Shown: positions 1-13,300 of the stretch, piece after piece
How the letters are laid out: each line of letters begins with the position of its first letter
Position numbering within the stretch: the stretch's first letter is position 1
Assembly (NCBI GenBank): GCA_036897445.1
Contig: JAYMTL010000168.1
Coordinates: 1-36,395 of the forward strand
DNA from: Pelargonium tetragonum
Taxonomy: Eukaryota; Streptophyta; Magnoliopsida; Geraniales; Geraniaceae
Direction of reading: 5' to 3'
Length of the DNA: 36,395 nucleotides
Notes under the pieces: model-generated
What the model was told of the DNA's origin: nothing
The model's input: the letters and a program-made list of their open reading frames with translations, nothing else
Databases searched by the model: none
Program-made: the position numbers and the translations under genes

Positions 1-950
1 CATAGCTTGTAAGCTTGAACAGAATGATTGACAGGTAACGCTGCTTACTCCCCATTTGTTATAGAAAAGACTATAAACTATAAAGAAAGTCACCCTCTTC
101 CTTCTCTGTTACCCCTATTCTATAGCTACTAAGCTAAGAAAACAAAGAATACAGAATCTAAAAGAAGAACAAGTAAGTCAATGAAAACAATTAAGAATTA
201 AGATAAGAAGGAAAAAAAAGTCAGAAGCAAGAAGCCTAAACTGTTGGTGTCAGGTACGATCTATTCACTACAATTACTATTATGCGCCTCTCCTTCAGCA
301 GCTGAGCCCAGGACTCTCACTTAGACCTTTTGAAGTATCGGGACTTAACAGCCCTGTTTATAGGAACCCTTTCACTCTACCCAACCTAGGAGACTCTCTA
401 TCTACCGGTCAAATTGCCCACCGAGGAAAACTCCAGGACCCCTTTTATCCAGTTAGTAAGCCCCTCTAACCAGAAGCTAAGCTCTATATCTAGTACAGGA
501 AATTCAGTACTTTCAATGTCAAAAACAAATGATTTTATAGCATTTACAGCACGGGTTCCCTATCTGACCCCCTCTTTCATAGCCTTTCTAAACCCTTTTC
601 TTGAGAAATGCTATCTACTAGCCCGGGTTAACTTGTATGAATCTCTTACATAAAAAATTGATCCCTTTAAACGGAAACTCTTCCTTTTTAGAGGTGGAAC
701 CCTCGAAATCTATAGTTACCCAACCGTGTCTATCTTAAAACCAGCTACTTTTAGTAAAAAAAAAACTCTTCCGTAAACCCCTTCTTTATCGATCTAGGAA
801 AACTCAGGAGCTAACACTAAGAAAATCTATATCCTTCCTGGTAAAACCCAGAAAGAACAAGCCAATAAGAAAACAACTTCAAAGCTCTACTACTTTATCT
901 TAGCTTATATGCCCTAGTAATTGAAGCGGAAGAGCAGACTTTCAAAGCAC
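1..950. other. Gene-free spacer, C-richer top strand
   Basis: I see no gene. Short frames such as 414-653 show no recognisable family. CCC is commoner than GGG on this strand, and the balance reverses just after about 950. Confidence 0.6.
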
Positions 951-1140
951 TACTTCCCCTAGACTTTATAGGGTTATAACTTAGAAATAAGGAATTGAAG
1001 CGAGCAAGAATTTCATTTTTTACAATAGAAAAGCGAAGCAGCTCGTAGCTTTATACAAGTGCTCTGGGATTCCCTATTAGAGCTTTTCTTTGTTGGGTAG
1101 AGCGAAGGCTTCAAGTAGGGCTTTCGGCTTTAGCGTTTAT

Positions 1141-1355
1141 AGAAGGACCCCCTTTGAATTTTGAATTAGTTTAGAAATATAAGAAATGGTTTTTACAAAA
1201 GCTAGAATGGGGTTTCCTGTCAGTAAGGTATTCTCCATTTAAAGGTTAGCTGCTTTACGAGAGAGGTAGTTTACTTTAGAGTTAGAGATAGTCAAAAAGC
1301 GTCGGTGAGTTGGGATTTGATGATTCATGAAGTCAATTCTGGAGTTTTAGTTTAA
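1141..1355 (+). repeat. Diverged dispersed repeat, copy 1
   Basis: This segment aligns along its length with 26027-26245 in the same orientation. Shared landmarks in the same order are AGAAGGACCC, TGGTTTTT, a TTTCCT tract, GTAAGGTATTC-CCATTT, AGGTTAG-TGCTTTACGAGA, GGTAG, a GGTGAG stretch and GAAGTCAATTCT. Many substitutions and small indels separate the two, so the duplication is old. It has no open frame of note. A shorter piece of the same family occurs inverted at 21865-21915. Confidence 0.75.
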
Positions 1356-1814
1356 GGGAGATTCTAACTCAAAAAAGGCATTAAAAAGAATTCGAAATGT
1401 GTGGTCTTAGGCTAGACAGGTTTTTAGTCAGGCAAAGTCTAGCATAGCAGTAGGGGTCGAGATTTGACAATAGGTAGAGGCGCAAGGAGTCTCTCCTTTT
1501 TGTTTTTAGGTTACAGGATTTCTTAAGAAAAAGCACTAAGGTAAGGCCGAGCTTTAAAAGAAGGGGATTAAAAACTTAGAAAGGCTTTGAATATAGATAT
1601 CGGATAGGTGAATGGGTCAACTGGCGACGAGATTCTAAGCATTCTTGGAGAGTAGCTTCGATCTGTATTCCTTTGTTTCCTTTTTGAAAGATTTAAGTAA
1701 TTAGTTTCCTGTTATAGATAAGCTGGTCTTCTCTTGTCCGGTACTCCTTTGCTTCACTAGACAAGGGTTTGAAGTAATCAAGTCTAAATTAAAAACTAAA
1801 ATACGGAGATAGAT

Positions 1815-1834
1815 GGATTTCCTAGTCTGAAAGT
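1815..1834 (+). repeat. 20-bp repeat word GGATTTCCTAGTCTGAAAGT
   Basis: This word recurs with one substitution at 25529-25548 and in shortened form at 25764-25779. It lies downstream of dispersed-repeat copy 1 and upstream of copy 2, so the local order is not preserved between the two blocks. Confidence 0.7.
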
Positions 1835-3194
1835 GCCACGGGATTGTGCAACCCACAGCTTTCTTAAACTGAAATTAGTGGCTTGCTTTTTCTGTTCGTT
1901 TCTTTGTATCCTGTATCTTATAAATCTGGATTATCTTAGCAAGGGCAGTAGGAAATAAAAGAAGATAAGTAAGTAGGATTGGCAAGAGAAGTTGTAGATG
2001 TACCTAGGCTTTGAAGGGAGTCAGTCTAAGTAAGTAGATAAGGAGTTACTGGGTTAGCTGGGATTTCCTGCTAGTTGTTCCCTTTTGGGTAGCTAAAAAA
2101 GTCAGTTTTGCTAGATCTAGTGTCAGAAGCCCTCACCATTAGTAAAAAAGGGGGTTTTCCGTGCGAAAGAGATCTGATGCAAAGTTTACTGGGCATATGA
2201 ATTCGTGTTTTAACGGAAATGACCATACCAGAAAAGAAAAGGCAGAGAAAGTTTGGGTAAGCCGGTTTTCCTTTGCGGTACTCCTTAGAGAACTTTACGG
2301 GGATTTTAGTAATGCAGCTCATTCGGATAAGGGGATCTCTTTACCAGTCTAGAGTGTCCAAAAGTACAAGGGTTCCCATCTATACACAAAAAGTTTCTTT
2401 TTCTCTGAAGCCTCTATACAATGCAATTCATGAACTTTTGCTTGTATATGAAAGGGAATTTTTCTCAAAAAAGAGGCTGGAAATCCGGTGCTTACAGAAG
2501 AGAATGCTTCAATTTAACACTGCAGATTTTGACTACGGTAAAAAATGAGACCCCTTTTGTATATAGAGCTCGCCTTCGCTTCTGAAAAAAAGCCTACTGG
2601 TTTTATACGTAAAAGTAAGAAAAGTCTAAGAAATGACTCTAAAATAGATACTTTATTCGCTTTTATTGAATTGAAAGTCATCCGTTTCCTGCTAAAAGTA
2701 AGGGTATTGGTTTGCTAGTCTGAGCTAAGTTGGAAGTGCTTGATTCAAAGTAAGGAGTTGCTCCTAAAGTTCCCAGGCTTCCAATTCCGGATAATGAAAG
2801 GGGCTCTCGGGAGTATAAAGTTTCTGGTAGAGAGGTGAAAGTTTTCTTCATTTATCTATCTAGTAGTGGAGTTCCCAGGACAGGGTTTTCTGAAGTGTTC
2901 TTATAGGGTTTCTTAGTTTTTCTTTTATTGAAAAGCACTACCTTTCTTAATGTGAAATCTCGTGTGTTCCAGAAATCAAAGTTTATGAGGTTTCATAACT
3001 AGATTCAAAAGGTCTATTAGAGTTTCATTAGTGGGATAGAGGGAGACTTCAAGGGGTTCCTATAAACCAATATACTGCTATACTCCGTAATGAAAAGTAC
3101 TTCTAGTTCAGAAAGGGGGAGGGATCCTTATAAAAAACCTCTTTCTGATTGTGTAATATGCTGGCTTTTCCTAGAAGCAAGCACTTGTTATATG

Positions 3195-3212
3195 AAAAGG
3201 GAACCCTCTTGT
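3195..3212. repeat. Dispersed palindromic motif instance
   Basis: AAAAGGGAACCCTCTTGT: purine run, G-rich half, C-rich half, pyrimidine run and then TTGT. It represents the family consensus AAAAGGGNNCCCCTTTTGT. Confidence 0.5.
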
Positions 3213-3373
3213 TAATTTAGTTTAGATTATTGAGTCTTTGCTTTTTTATGCGGCGGGGTTGTTAGAGCAATCTTATCAGATAAAAAGGTAGGTTACCATA
3301 GACCTTTTACTTCCAATATACCGAGTCAAATAAAATCCCAGTAAATAAAGTGCATTTTGAAGAGACAGCGTTA

Positions 3374-3393
3374 CATATAATATATATATATAC
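3374..3393. repeat. (TA)n microsatellite, interrupted
   Basis: An ATATAATATATATATATA tract in spacer, with a single break of the alternation. Confidence 0.75.
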
Positions 3394-4694
3394 TGTAGAA
3401 AAAAACCCCTTTTCCAAAGACAAAAGTTTTGAATAAGAAAAGCGCTCTCGTAGAAAGAGTTTTTTATTAATGTACTCTTATTTCGGAAAAGACTTGAAGA
3501 GCCGGTCTAACTTTTACCAATTTTATTTCAGCCCGTAGCTTTCGATCCTCCCACTATAATGGAGTTTATACTTTTGTACTTATCTACTTTAAACTTGAAA
3601 AGAAATCCCTTACAAATTCCAAAGCTACAGCATCCATCTAGTCTAGGGTAGACAGAACACCCCTACCCATTCTCGTAAGTTTTTGGAAAAAAAGCTTAGG
3701 TTTCTTAAGGTCTTTTTTTATTTAAAGAATCCTGACTTTACCTTTATAGTACTATGTTAAACATGTCCTGTACTAACCAAAAAAATCTTGGCTTCTGAAC
3801 TACGTATTCCTACCTCTTAAAATTTAGCCAGCTATTCTCGGAATACCTATAAAAACCCTTTTTATATAGCGCACGGACTGGAATCTTTTTGCATAGTGAA
3901 GCCGTTCCTATGTCTGTACATTACATTAAGCCCCGAATCCTATTTGAATATGGAACTCTTTTTCGTTGGATGCGTTATAGAGAGGTTGAAAAAGACCAGA
4001 CCTGGGGTATCCTATTGAATAAAGCAAGAATTTCTTGGTAATTTTTAAAGAAAACTTTTCTAAGAAATTTCCTTAAGTAAACGCGGAGCTCCTCTTGTCA
4101 AAAGAATAAAGCGCCCTTTTTCATTTTATTAAGCAGAAACTGAATTTTGACCTCTTACTATAAGGAGTTCCTTATCTCGCAAGGAATTGTGGAACGATTT
4201 AAAATCTAAGCTACGGAAGTTCCACATAAAAAAAAGCAACCGCAAAAACCGGGCCTACTCAAAGGCTGTACGCTCCTTAACTGTAAATCTGTAAAATTAT
4301 CTATCTTTCTTTTCCTTTTTTTAGCTATATAGTATAGTTGGAATTTCTACTAACTTTCTATAAAAGGTTTCTCAAGAACCCGGTAAGCGCTTCTCTCACT
4401 TTCTAAATGACCCTCATACTTAACCTTACGTCTTACAACATAGATTTACTACTTGTTGGGGGTCTTTTAAAGGAGCAAACTTCATTACTGAGTATACTAT
4501 AATTTTCCTTTTTTTTAGACTTGGGAAAGATTTTGAAAGGGTATGCAACCTAAATAGAAGTCGAGGTCTTAGAATTCTCAAGCTCTTCGTAAATAATGGA
4601 GGCACTAGAAAGAGTTTTTTTGTGATTTTATTTGAGTTATTCTAGCCAAAAAAAGACTGAAAAGAATAAGAACCCCCTTTATATTATAAGTAAA

Positions 4695-4712
4695 AAAGAA
4701 GGGTCCCCTTGT
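4695..4712. repeat. Dispersed palindromic motif instance
   Basis: AAGAAGGGTCCCCTTGTG fits the consensus with centre GGGTCCCC and a terminal TTGTG. Confidence 0.5.
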
Positions 4713-7700
4713 GCAGAACGTTTATAAAATACTGATATTTAAGAAAAACTCCGATAAAAGAAAACTACATTGCTTAGTTGTAAGAGTTTTTAAGCGAAAG
4801 GGGAGTCAGATTTTTGAAATGAAAGGGCTTCGCACCTCTTGTTGAGTAAATTTAGTATGAAATACGACTCCTTTAAGTAAGTGTGCGCTCTGTTTTTAAT
4901 TATATACAAAAACCTATGCAGTAAGACTTAGGTCTATTTTTTAGCCCCTTATTTTTTTACTCCTCTATCCTATATGTAATACGTAAGTTTTAAGCAAGTT
5001 GAAATTTTCTATCTGTAAACAGGAAAGTGACTAATGCTAATTAACAGAGTAGACTAATAAGAAATGGTTCAGTTAGGGTTTACTGGAAAGGAGAATTTTG
5101 ATTTTACTCAAAAGGATCCTCGTTTATCTCTTACAAATACGGAGGATATCCTTGCTAGTAGGGAATTACACACCGAAAAACAAAAAGAGTTTTGGGGAGT
5201 TAGTTAACAAAAGTTTGATATACGCATCGAATTTCTTACTTCCTAGTTAATATACCGGGGCTCCTAAAGAGTAGAGGGTTATAATGAAGAAAGAGTGCCG
5301 GCTCTAATCTCTAATCGTAGGGGTTTGAATAATGAAACTGAGGCTCCCTTAGTCAGCCGCTAGATCTAGATATAGAAAGCATTCCTAGCTTTTTTTGAGC
5401 AAGAGTTAAGCTCCCGTATTTTCTAAAAGGCCTTTTCCGGGGTAAGCTTTCTACTGGAATTCCTTTAATCTTTGTATCAGTAGTCAAAACTAAAATAATA
5501 AGAGGCTACTTGTGCAAATTCTGTCGATTTCGAGTTACTTTGAGGCAGTATACATACCGACATTTTAGGGGTCACCAGGTTTATTATCACTTTTTATGCC
5601 TTTTTTAAGGAGATAGTTTCTGCGCCAAAAAAGGAACGAAGAGGAACCACTCAAAATCAAACTCTTTTTTTTTCATAAAGAAACGGCCCCTTACCTTAAG
5701 AAGACAAACCCTACTTAGTCTAGCAACCTCCTCCTATGGATAAAGTAAGCTAATCTAATAGATAAAGTAACCCCGGACTTAAGGGTCTTGTTATTTACTT
5801 TTATAGAACTTTAATTTGAATTTGGTATACTCCTAAATTTCTTTTAATAACCGGGCTTCTCTGGGGTCTATGATATCGAGAAAAGGAAAAGCGAGTAAGT
5901 TCCAAGGAGCAGCTCTTAGTAGGAACTTGATCTAAAATAAAAAGGAACCCCTAAGTATGTATTAAGTATTAACAAGGAGCCCTATAAAATTAATGAGCAA
6001 ATTCTTCCCTAGAAAAGCTAAACTAAAAACTACTATTAGAAAATGAAAACTCTTAAGCAAAAAGAACTAAACCCTTTCTATTTATACTCTGTTAACTGGC
6101 GCACATGTACCCAGGGGAAAAAGAAGTTGAGCAAAAAAAGAAAAATACGAAGAAAAAGACTAAAGAAACTCTCAAAAAGGGGATCAAAATTCCTGTCAAA
6201 ATTTAGCAGTAAGTAGTACTAAGTCTTTTAAGAATGGGGTTTCTTTTAGATAAAAAACTCCGGAACACAAAGTAATTAGACGAGCAGCAAGATTTTTAGT
6301 AAAGAGTTCGGAAGCAGAGAGGGACTATTGCCTTAAATCAATATCACTTGATTTTAAAAGAAGCCGGCATAACAAAAAGGTATGGAGGTCTAAGATTTCA
6401 CAAGCTAAGACTTGTTCCATAAAAAAGTTATATATAAGGAATCCCCTACACTTTTGTTAAGAATGACTTTAAAATGAAACCGGGAATAACCAAAAGGGTA
6501 CAAAGTTTTTGTCAACGGGGCCGCCTCGTAAAGTTACAACTAAAAAAGGGGTTACTTACTCTAAGAGGAACATATCATCATATATGAATCTAAATTCCTT
6601 ATCTTATATCAAGACAAAAGCACAAGTTGCTTCGGTATCGCATGATAGAAATTTACAAAGAATCCCAGGGATTACATGAAATTTGAAGAGGGACGCTTTC
6701 CTTAAAGGATACAAAGCATTTTTTCTAGTTTTACAAAAGTAAGTTCAGGTATTAACACAATATAGCGGGACTTTCACTCATCATATAGGGGTAAGCCTAA
6801 ACTTCTAAAGGATATTGCAGGAAGTTCCTTGATGGAGAGTGCCCTAATAGATCTGAGTTATTTGCTGTATTGCCATTTTTTAGCTCACGGAAAAGAATGG
6901 GAGGGAGTAAAAAGGCTTCGAGGGGATACCTTCTTACTTTGTAAAGAAGGCGGAATCTATGGAGCATCTACGAAACCCTTTCAGTAAACTGAAGAAACGC
7001 TGTAAAAGTAAAAAGAGATTCATTTGATCGTATACTCGCCTAAAGGGTCACTTGATGAAAGCTATGCCCCTTTTAAGGCTTTATATAAAAGATTTTTTGT
7101 TCTATTTTTCCCGGGCGTTTTCTGTTTACTGAAAAAGGTTTGAATCATTAATCATGTGAATCCGTATTTGTGTTTCTAAAAAGAAAGATTTTACTGCACA
7201 CTACTAGGAACTCCTGTATTCTACGGAAACCTTAACTGAAAGCGCCCTGAATTCAGGGGTTGATCACTTACGAAAGTGGGGGCACTAACCTCTTGTATCT
7301 CCTTGGTAAGATTTTAGTAGGAAACCAGGAATAGAAGGAGAGAATTGGAAATTTCTTAGTATAATGCCCCTGGCCGGCCTAGAATTTCTTTAGTCAGTTT
7401 CAATTCAAATGATAAAGCAGCATAAGAAGCTCCTCCTTCTGTAGTCCTGTCAAAGTAAATAAAGAACTAAAGGGGAAATCCTAGTAAAAGAAAGTTGACT
7501 CTAATTCTATCCGCCCGAAGAATGTATAACAATGAACAAGAGTCTATCTATGGGCACTCTCTCCTGTGGTACCCTTTGTACTTAAAGTCAATAAAAATTT
7601 TTAATGTAGCTATTGAACAAAAGGAATCTCTAATGCATAAAAGGCTTACGGACTTCCCCCGAAATAAAAAGGCTTTAAGGATCCTTTTTCATGGATTCTG

Positions 7701-8810
7701 TATCTGTAGTAAAGTTTTCATATAGCCTATATCACTAAAAAAGTACTATACTCACTAGGTGAATAAGAAACTTTTTTGTACAACTACTTGTAAATAAAGA
7801 GTATAGAAGGAATCCCGTTACCACCTATACCGGGGCCTTTGGTGTCAAGAATTTGTAAGGACTCGTGTACAAGGGGATAAGTTTACCCTTAAAAAAGGAA
7901 ATCCGGCAACCGTGAATGAAGGGGACCTCTTGAACTCAAACTTTCGTTACTTAAATGAAAAGGGATTCCTTATAGAAAGCCAATATCTTCCGGAATTCTT
8001 TTTAAAGGGATAGCTTCAGATCAGAGCGGGAGCCCTACCCTAAACTTATTACCTGCGAATACAACAAGCAAGATAGATAACTTTTATTTAGATAAAAACA
8101 AGGAGTTTCTGGTACCAGGTATACCTGTATGAAACAGGGGCCTTGTATAAACAAAAATTGACTTTGGAGGCTACCCATTTAGAAAGAAAGAGATTTGCCT
8201 TTAAATGAAATGAAATAATAGTGCCTTGTGCACTGCTTCGCTTTAGTTGCCGGGGGAGGTTCGGAAAACTAGAGATCTATTTTCCTTGCTAGGGGTTTAC
8301 AGGAAAATCTTGTAATTGAATTCGGACTTCTTACTAAGTATATTTAGCCTTTTTCCAAGAGGGGAGAACTCTCTTCAAAAGCATGTTAGGGTGAGTTTCC
8401 ACAATACGTAAACCTACGCTGTATGAAATTGGCTGTGCTCTACTCGTGTTTTCATCCGGAGCATATACTTTTTCTTTTCTATATTCGAGCTAGGCACACT
8501 TTGGACTCCTTTCTTTTTCTATCTAGGCGTGATGACTTACGTCCTTAATCCGGATCCTTTTATCGGGAAGGCTTTATTGATTCCCCTTAAACAAGATTAA
8601 AAAAGAAGCTCGTATTAACAAAATGTTTCGTTGTAAATAAATGTGAAATGTAGGGACAATTTGATAAAGTAGAACTAAATAAAGGGAGAGCCTAGGAAGA
8701 CTTTATAATAAAAAGGTGAAGTACATTGCCGCAAGCTGGGCTGCTCTATAAGATAAGGAATCCTAATAAATCTACATAAAAAAAAGGATAAGACTTTACT
8801 TTGACCCTAA

Positions 8811-8821
8811 ACGGGACCCCT
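8811..8821. repeat. Dispersed palindromic motif instance
   Basis: ACGGGACCCCT carries the GGGACCCC centre with a worn left A-tract. Confidence 0.4.
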
Positions 8822-10303
8822 GCAAGAAATTGAATTCCTTCTATAAAAAAGCAGGGAACTAGTACTATAACTTTTGGGGAATAAAATAATATAAGGAAAC
8901 TCCAGGAAAATGAAAAGGTCTGAGTATATAAAAAATTCTTTTAGAGCGCGTAAAGGGCCGTACAACAAGGATTCCCTTAAATCTATAAGCCATCTCTGAA
9001 CTTTATCCTTGTAGCAACCTACAGCTATAATTTTTCGTTTAATCCTTTCTAGGGCACTATAGGAGGTACCCCTACGGGATTTTAGATATTGTTTTCTTAC
9101 CAAAATTTCTTCGTCTCATTTAGTAAGACATTGCGTAGATTTCCGTAGTTCCTAAACCAAAGAAAGAGGCTCCATTGCGGGCCTTTCCGTATTCTCAATA
9201 ACGAAAAACTAGCGCACTTAAAGTTTTTTTAGTGGATAAAAAGGGAATTCTGAACGTATGCATTATCGAACTTAAGTATACATTCAAGTTTAGGAATATA
9301 AGGAGTAGTTTCCAAAAAAGGTTATCCAGTCAAGTTGGTTTGAAGATAAAAAAAGGAAACTCAAAAGGATATGCACGAAAACTCGCTTTTTTACAATTGC
9401 AGTGCTGAATACTTATAAAGGATAAACTTTGTCTACCATATCTTGAGAAAGGGAGTTAGTCTTATACATGAGCTTATCTTGTAGTAGTGTTTTCCACGTG
9501 TGTACCTTAAATTTATTTAAGCTCTTAAGTTCTTTTTATTAGTGGTTTAGAGCTTATGGGAGTTTCCTTGAGAATACTAACAGTTATCCTTATAAGAGCA
9601 CCCGCGGGTGGCTATAATCAATCTAGCTTAGACTAGTTCACAGGGGTCACCTTACAAAAAGAAGTGGACTCTTAAAAAAAGTCTATTTTTTACGTTTCTA
9701 GATTTCCGGTCCCTATTCTATACACTTTCTATTTCAGCTCAAAAAAGAGAATTCGAAATTTCCTATGCTCCGGTCGCTATTCCTTAGTTATGGTATTCCA
9801 GGGAAACTATCATTGGTCCTAATTCAGTCTTCCACACAAAAAATTTGCTCATGGGTTTCTTTTATAATAAGATAAGCCTGGGTCCAGTCGAGATTTTCAA
9901 TAAGAGGTTCTATGTTCCAGCGATGAAATCCTTTCCGTAGGGTGCTTTTATAAATTTACAGGTAAAAAAACTTTTGTATCTTTCCTTTTTTTCTACAGCA
10001 ACCTTTGAAGAAAGAAAAGCTTTTGGTAAAGTAGGAGTCTGTATTTCTATCTAGAATGTAGATTACTTTAAAAGTCTAAAAAAAAATCAGGATATTTAGT
10101 CGTAGTAAACACAATAGGGAGAGTTGGTCTTAATAAAAAGTCTCCTCCTGCCAAGGAAAGGTTTGATTTTTAGGATACCCCAGAAGCTTCAAATTCGATG
10201 CTTTTACCTTTTTAGTTCTTACTATCTAGTCAAGACTCCTACTCCCCGCCCTAAGACTGTAGCTACTATAGCTTCCTCTTCTCCTAATACTATGAAGAAA
10301 GCA

Positions 10304-10316
10304 AAGAGTCTAGCTC
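10304..10316 (+). repeat. AAGAGTCTAGCTC repeat word
   Basis: An exact 13-mer also found at 32319-32331, and in reverse complement at 28829-28842. It lies in a short purine-rich patch that stands apart from the surrounding homopolymer-rich spacer. Confidence 0.5.
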
Positions 10317-13300
10317 AAACAGGTAAGTCAGTAACTCAACTAAAACAAATGAAAGAAAAAAGAAAAGCTTGCAGTAAATGCAGTCTTTCGTCGACTCGAA
10401 CCCGCACTTTAGTATAAAAAAGGTTTGATTGAACAATTACGGAAACTCTACCCCGGCTAATTACGAATTCTCAAGTTCAAAAGGAAATTTCATTCAAAAA
10501 ATCTTTATCTAGGCGATTCTCTCTTGTTATAATGATAAAAATCTTTTTATATCTCAATGTCTATTTCAGAGGAATTTCTTACAATTTGAGAGTACTTTTC
10601 GCTATAGGGTGATCTTAGATTTTTAGGAAGTGGAATACCTATCCTATATACAAAAGAGACTCTTTATGCTGTATAGAGCGATCGTACTTTTTCAAAACTT
10701 GAGGTTCTACTAGGGATATTCTCAGCCTTATTGATAGTGTTTTGGGACTCCTGTATGTACTGCTTACTGTCTTAGGAAGTTTCTTTTAGTGTCTTTCTAT
10801 TTTATTCTTTTTAGTATAAGATAGGAGTAGAACCCCCGAAATTTCTTCTTATTTTATTAAAAGCTAGGAATTCCAAGTTAAAGTGGTTAATGCTTTTATG
10901 TTCTTTTGGTTACAGGGTTTCCAAATTCGGATAATGATCATAAAAGAAAGAGGTAAGATATCTGTTATAAGAGACCGGGTGTAGCTACAAAAGACTAGGA
11001 TAGCGCTGAGAATAAAAGCAGTCATAGGTCTTATTAAGAAAGAAAGATATTAGGTTCTATTATAGTATTATTGGAGTTGCGTAAAGCTTACTTTTAAGCT
11101 AGGGGGGCTAACTACAGAGTGTTTTCCTTAGAGATTCACTAGACTAGATAGGAATTCTTGGTTTAAAGTAGGTAAGGCTAAAGCTCCGGAAAGTCTTAAA
11201 TCGAAAGGTAAAAGACTCACAATGTATCAACGCCCTAATAGACTCTAAAAGGGCTTCTTTTCGTCATTAGAGTATGGGTTTGTGTTTGGTTTACTCCTTT
11301 CTATTTATTGGAAATGTTAAAATAGGTAAGATTTTTTCTTAATTTGTGTTACTGTTACTTTGTTTACAAGTATTCAAGTACAGTTAATAGAGGAAAGTAG
11401 TTTGCTTTAGCGTTCTTTTGTTTCAAGTTCCAGTCTAGTAAAGGGGCTAATCTAAGCTTAAGGCGTTTAGAAAGTTGGAGGTAAAAATGTAAGACTCGGA
11501 ATTTAGGTTTTGTAGTATATTAAGGATAAACTTGCCTTGGTTATTACATTCAAGTTTTAACTTTGGCAGTAAACCCTTAGCAGTATTACATAAAGTAGAA
11601 TTTGGTTTGTGGGTTTTTAATATAAGGCACTGTAGGGTACAAGTTTTTACGAAATGGAGATATATACTGAGGTTCCCTGAAGTTTAAATTAAAAATGAAG
11701 TCTATGTATCGATTAATTCCAGCCAACCTAGTCCAAAGATTCTATCCGAATTCTAAAAAGCAGGTATGCAGCTCTAAAGTAAGAGTTGCTTGTTCCCGTG
11801 TTTCTAAGTTTCCGATTCTGAATAAGTATCAAACCCAAAAATCTTCTTAATAATAACACAACCTGCTGCTAAAAAAAAAGAAAAGAGTTACGTCTGACAA
11901 GAGCCTAAAAACCATTCTAAATATGAAGGAGGGCTATTTTTTAATAATTTAATACAGAAAAGGGCGCAGGCAGTAAATCTGCAAACGTAGGAATTTATTC
12001 AAGGAGCATAAACTCAAATTTTTTTTATGAAATGGGTTAAATTTGAAATGGGAGTACATTATCTTATTATATTAAAAGTCAATTTTGCCATCTATAAAAG
12101 CGGTTTCGTACACACATAACTTTAGTCCGGAAAGAGAGAGTAGGAAGCCCTAAGTCCTCCGGGGGTACTTAAAGGGCAAGGATTGCTGCAAAAAGTTTCT
12201 TATCGATTCAAATCTAATATAAGTAGTAATTTCTCAGCTCACTAAAGTGCTGCCCGATAAAAAAGATATGCAAGAAAATCCTGTTACCATATACTATTTA
12301 CTAAAGTTCGTTCTTATTAAAGTAAAATCATTCCTATTGTCCTTGGAACGAATACTAACTTTATTTATTCTTCAATCAAGTCTTAAATCCCCGGTTTTTA
12401 TAAAAATGAAGTGTGATATTGAAAGCTTTTCATAAGAGCTTTTTATCTTCTGTTAGTTAATAGCTTAAATTAAATAGATAGGTGTTTAAAAAATTCTGAC
12501 TAGTAATAGTAAGCACTCCTAGGAAGCCCCTTTTCTTTTTATTTCAGCAAAGCAGTAGCACAAACTTACCAAAATTATTGATACCGCGGGTTCATGTCTA
12601 AAGGGGTTTTTTATGTAAAGATAGCTACGAATAGCTTTTTATATATGTTATTCTCGCATTTATTTAGATTTTTGATTTAATACTTTGGTTCTCTTCTGCC
12701 AGTGTATCTAGTAATAAAAGAAACTCTTGTTTTTCCTTTAAATAGTTTCATAGGACCTAAAAAGATTTATCCTTTAGTTTATCTCCCTTCTTTTCTGTAA
12801 AGATATAAGCTGAGATTTTCCCTATACAACAGATAGGCCTAAAAAGAAAACGAGGTATTCCCCAATATGGAACAGGGTTGCAAGATTCAAGAAATTCGAT
12901 AAAATTGCGATCGAAAAAATGCACTTTTTAGTTCTAGGAAGTTACTTTATAAACACTCTAAAGAATTGTACTAAGCTCATAAGTTAAGTCGAACTTAACC
13001 CCTTCTCTAATCTAAATGAAAGTCTAATCTTTCTTTTCTCACAGGTATTACTAAGAATTTTTGGAGTTATACTTTCTGGAAGCTGCTACAAAAGGTGTCA
13101 ATTCTCCGGAGTAAGTTCTCATCTGATTGCGTATCTTTCTTTTTAATTTAAGAGTTTCTTATTCTGAAGCATGAGGTATCCCGCTTAGCAATAGAGCTGG
13201 AATCTTTTTTTTATTAAGACTTCCGGATCTCTAAATTAAATGGCTTTTATCAGAAACGGAAGATTTCACTTACAGGAGTATCTGAGCCCTTCGTTATGAC

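Larger units (their letters stand above)
951..2550. other. Purine-rich non-coding block with repeat copy 1
   Basis: G exceeds C on the top strand. The block holds repeat copy 1 and the CTAGTCTGA word. GGGTTAGCTGGGATTTCC near 2050 is echoed by AAGTTAGCTGGGATTAAG near 26940. TTTTGCTAGAT near 2107 is echoed near 26353. The overlapping frames at 2071-2548 look like chance frames: they run on both strands and show no family. Confidence 0.6.
2551..10100. other. Long AT-rich spacer, no gene seen
   Basis: This stretch is made of A and T runs broken by G/C-centred palindromic motifs. Frames at 7495-7725 and 8807-9103 have no recognisable product. ACTGTAAATCTGT at 4280-4292 resembles the tRNA-Tyr anticodon arm but no cloverleaf surrounds it. 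Confidence 0.6.

Noticed and set aside
2071-2548. Three overlapping frames on both strands
   Set aside because: They overlap in conflicting frames, are each under 92 codons and show no family signature.
10124-10417. A 97-codon frame with a basic, Ser/Thr-rich tail
   Set aside because: It opens at TTG. The low-complexity tail follows from the purine-rich patch and no domain is recognisable.
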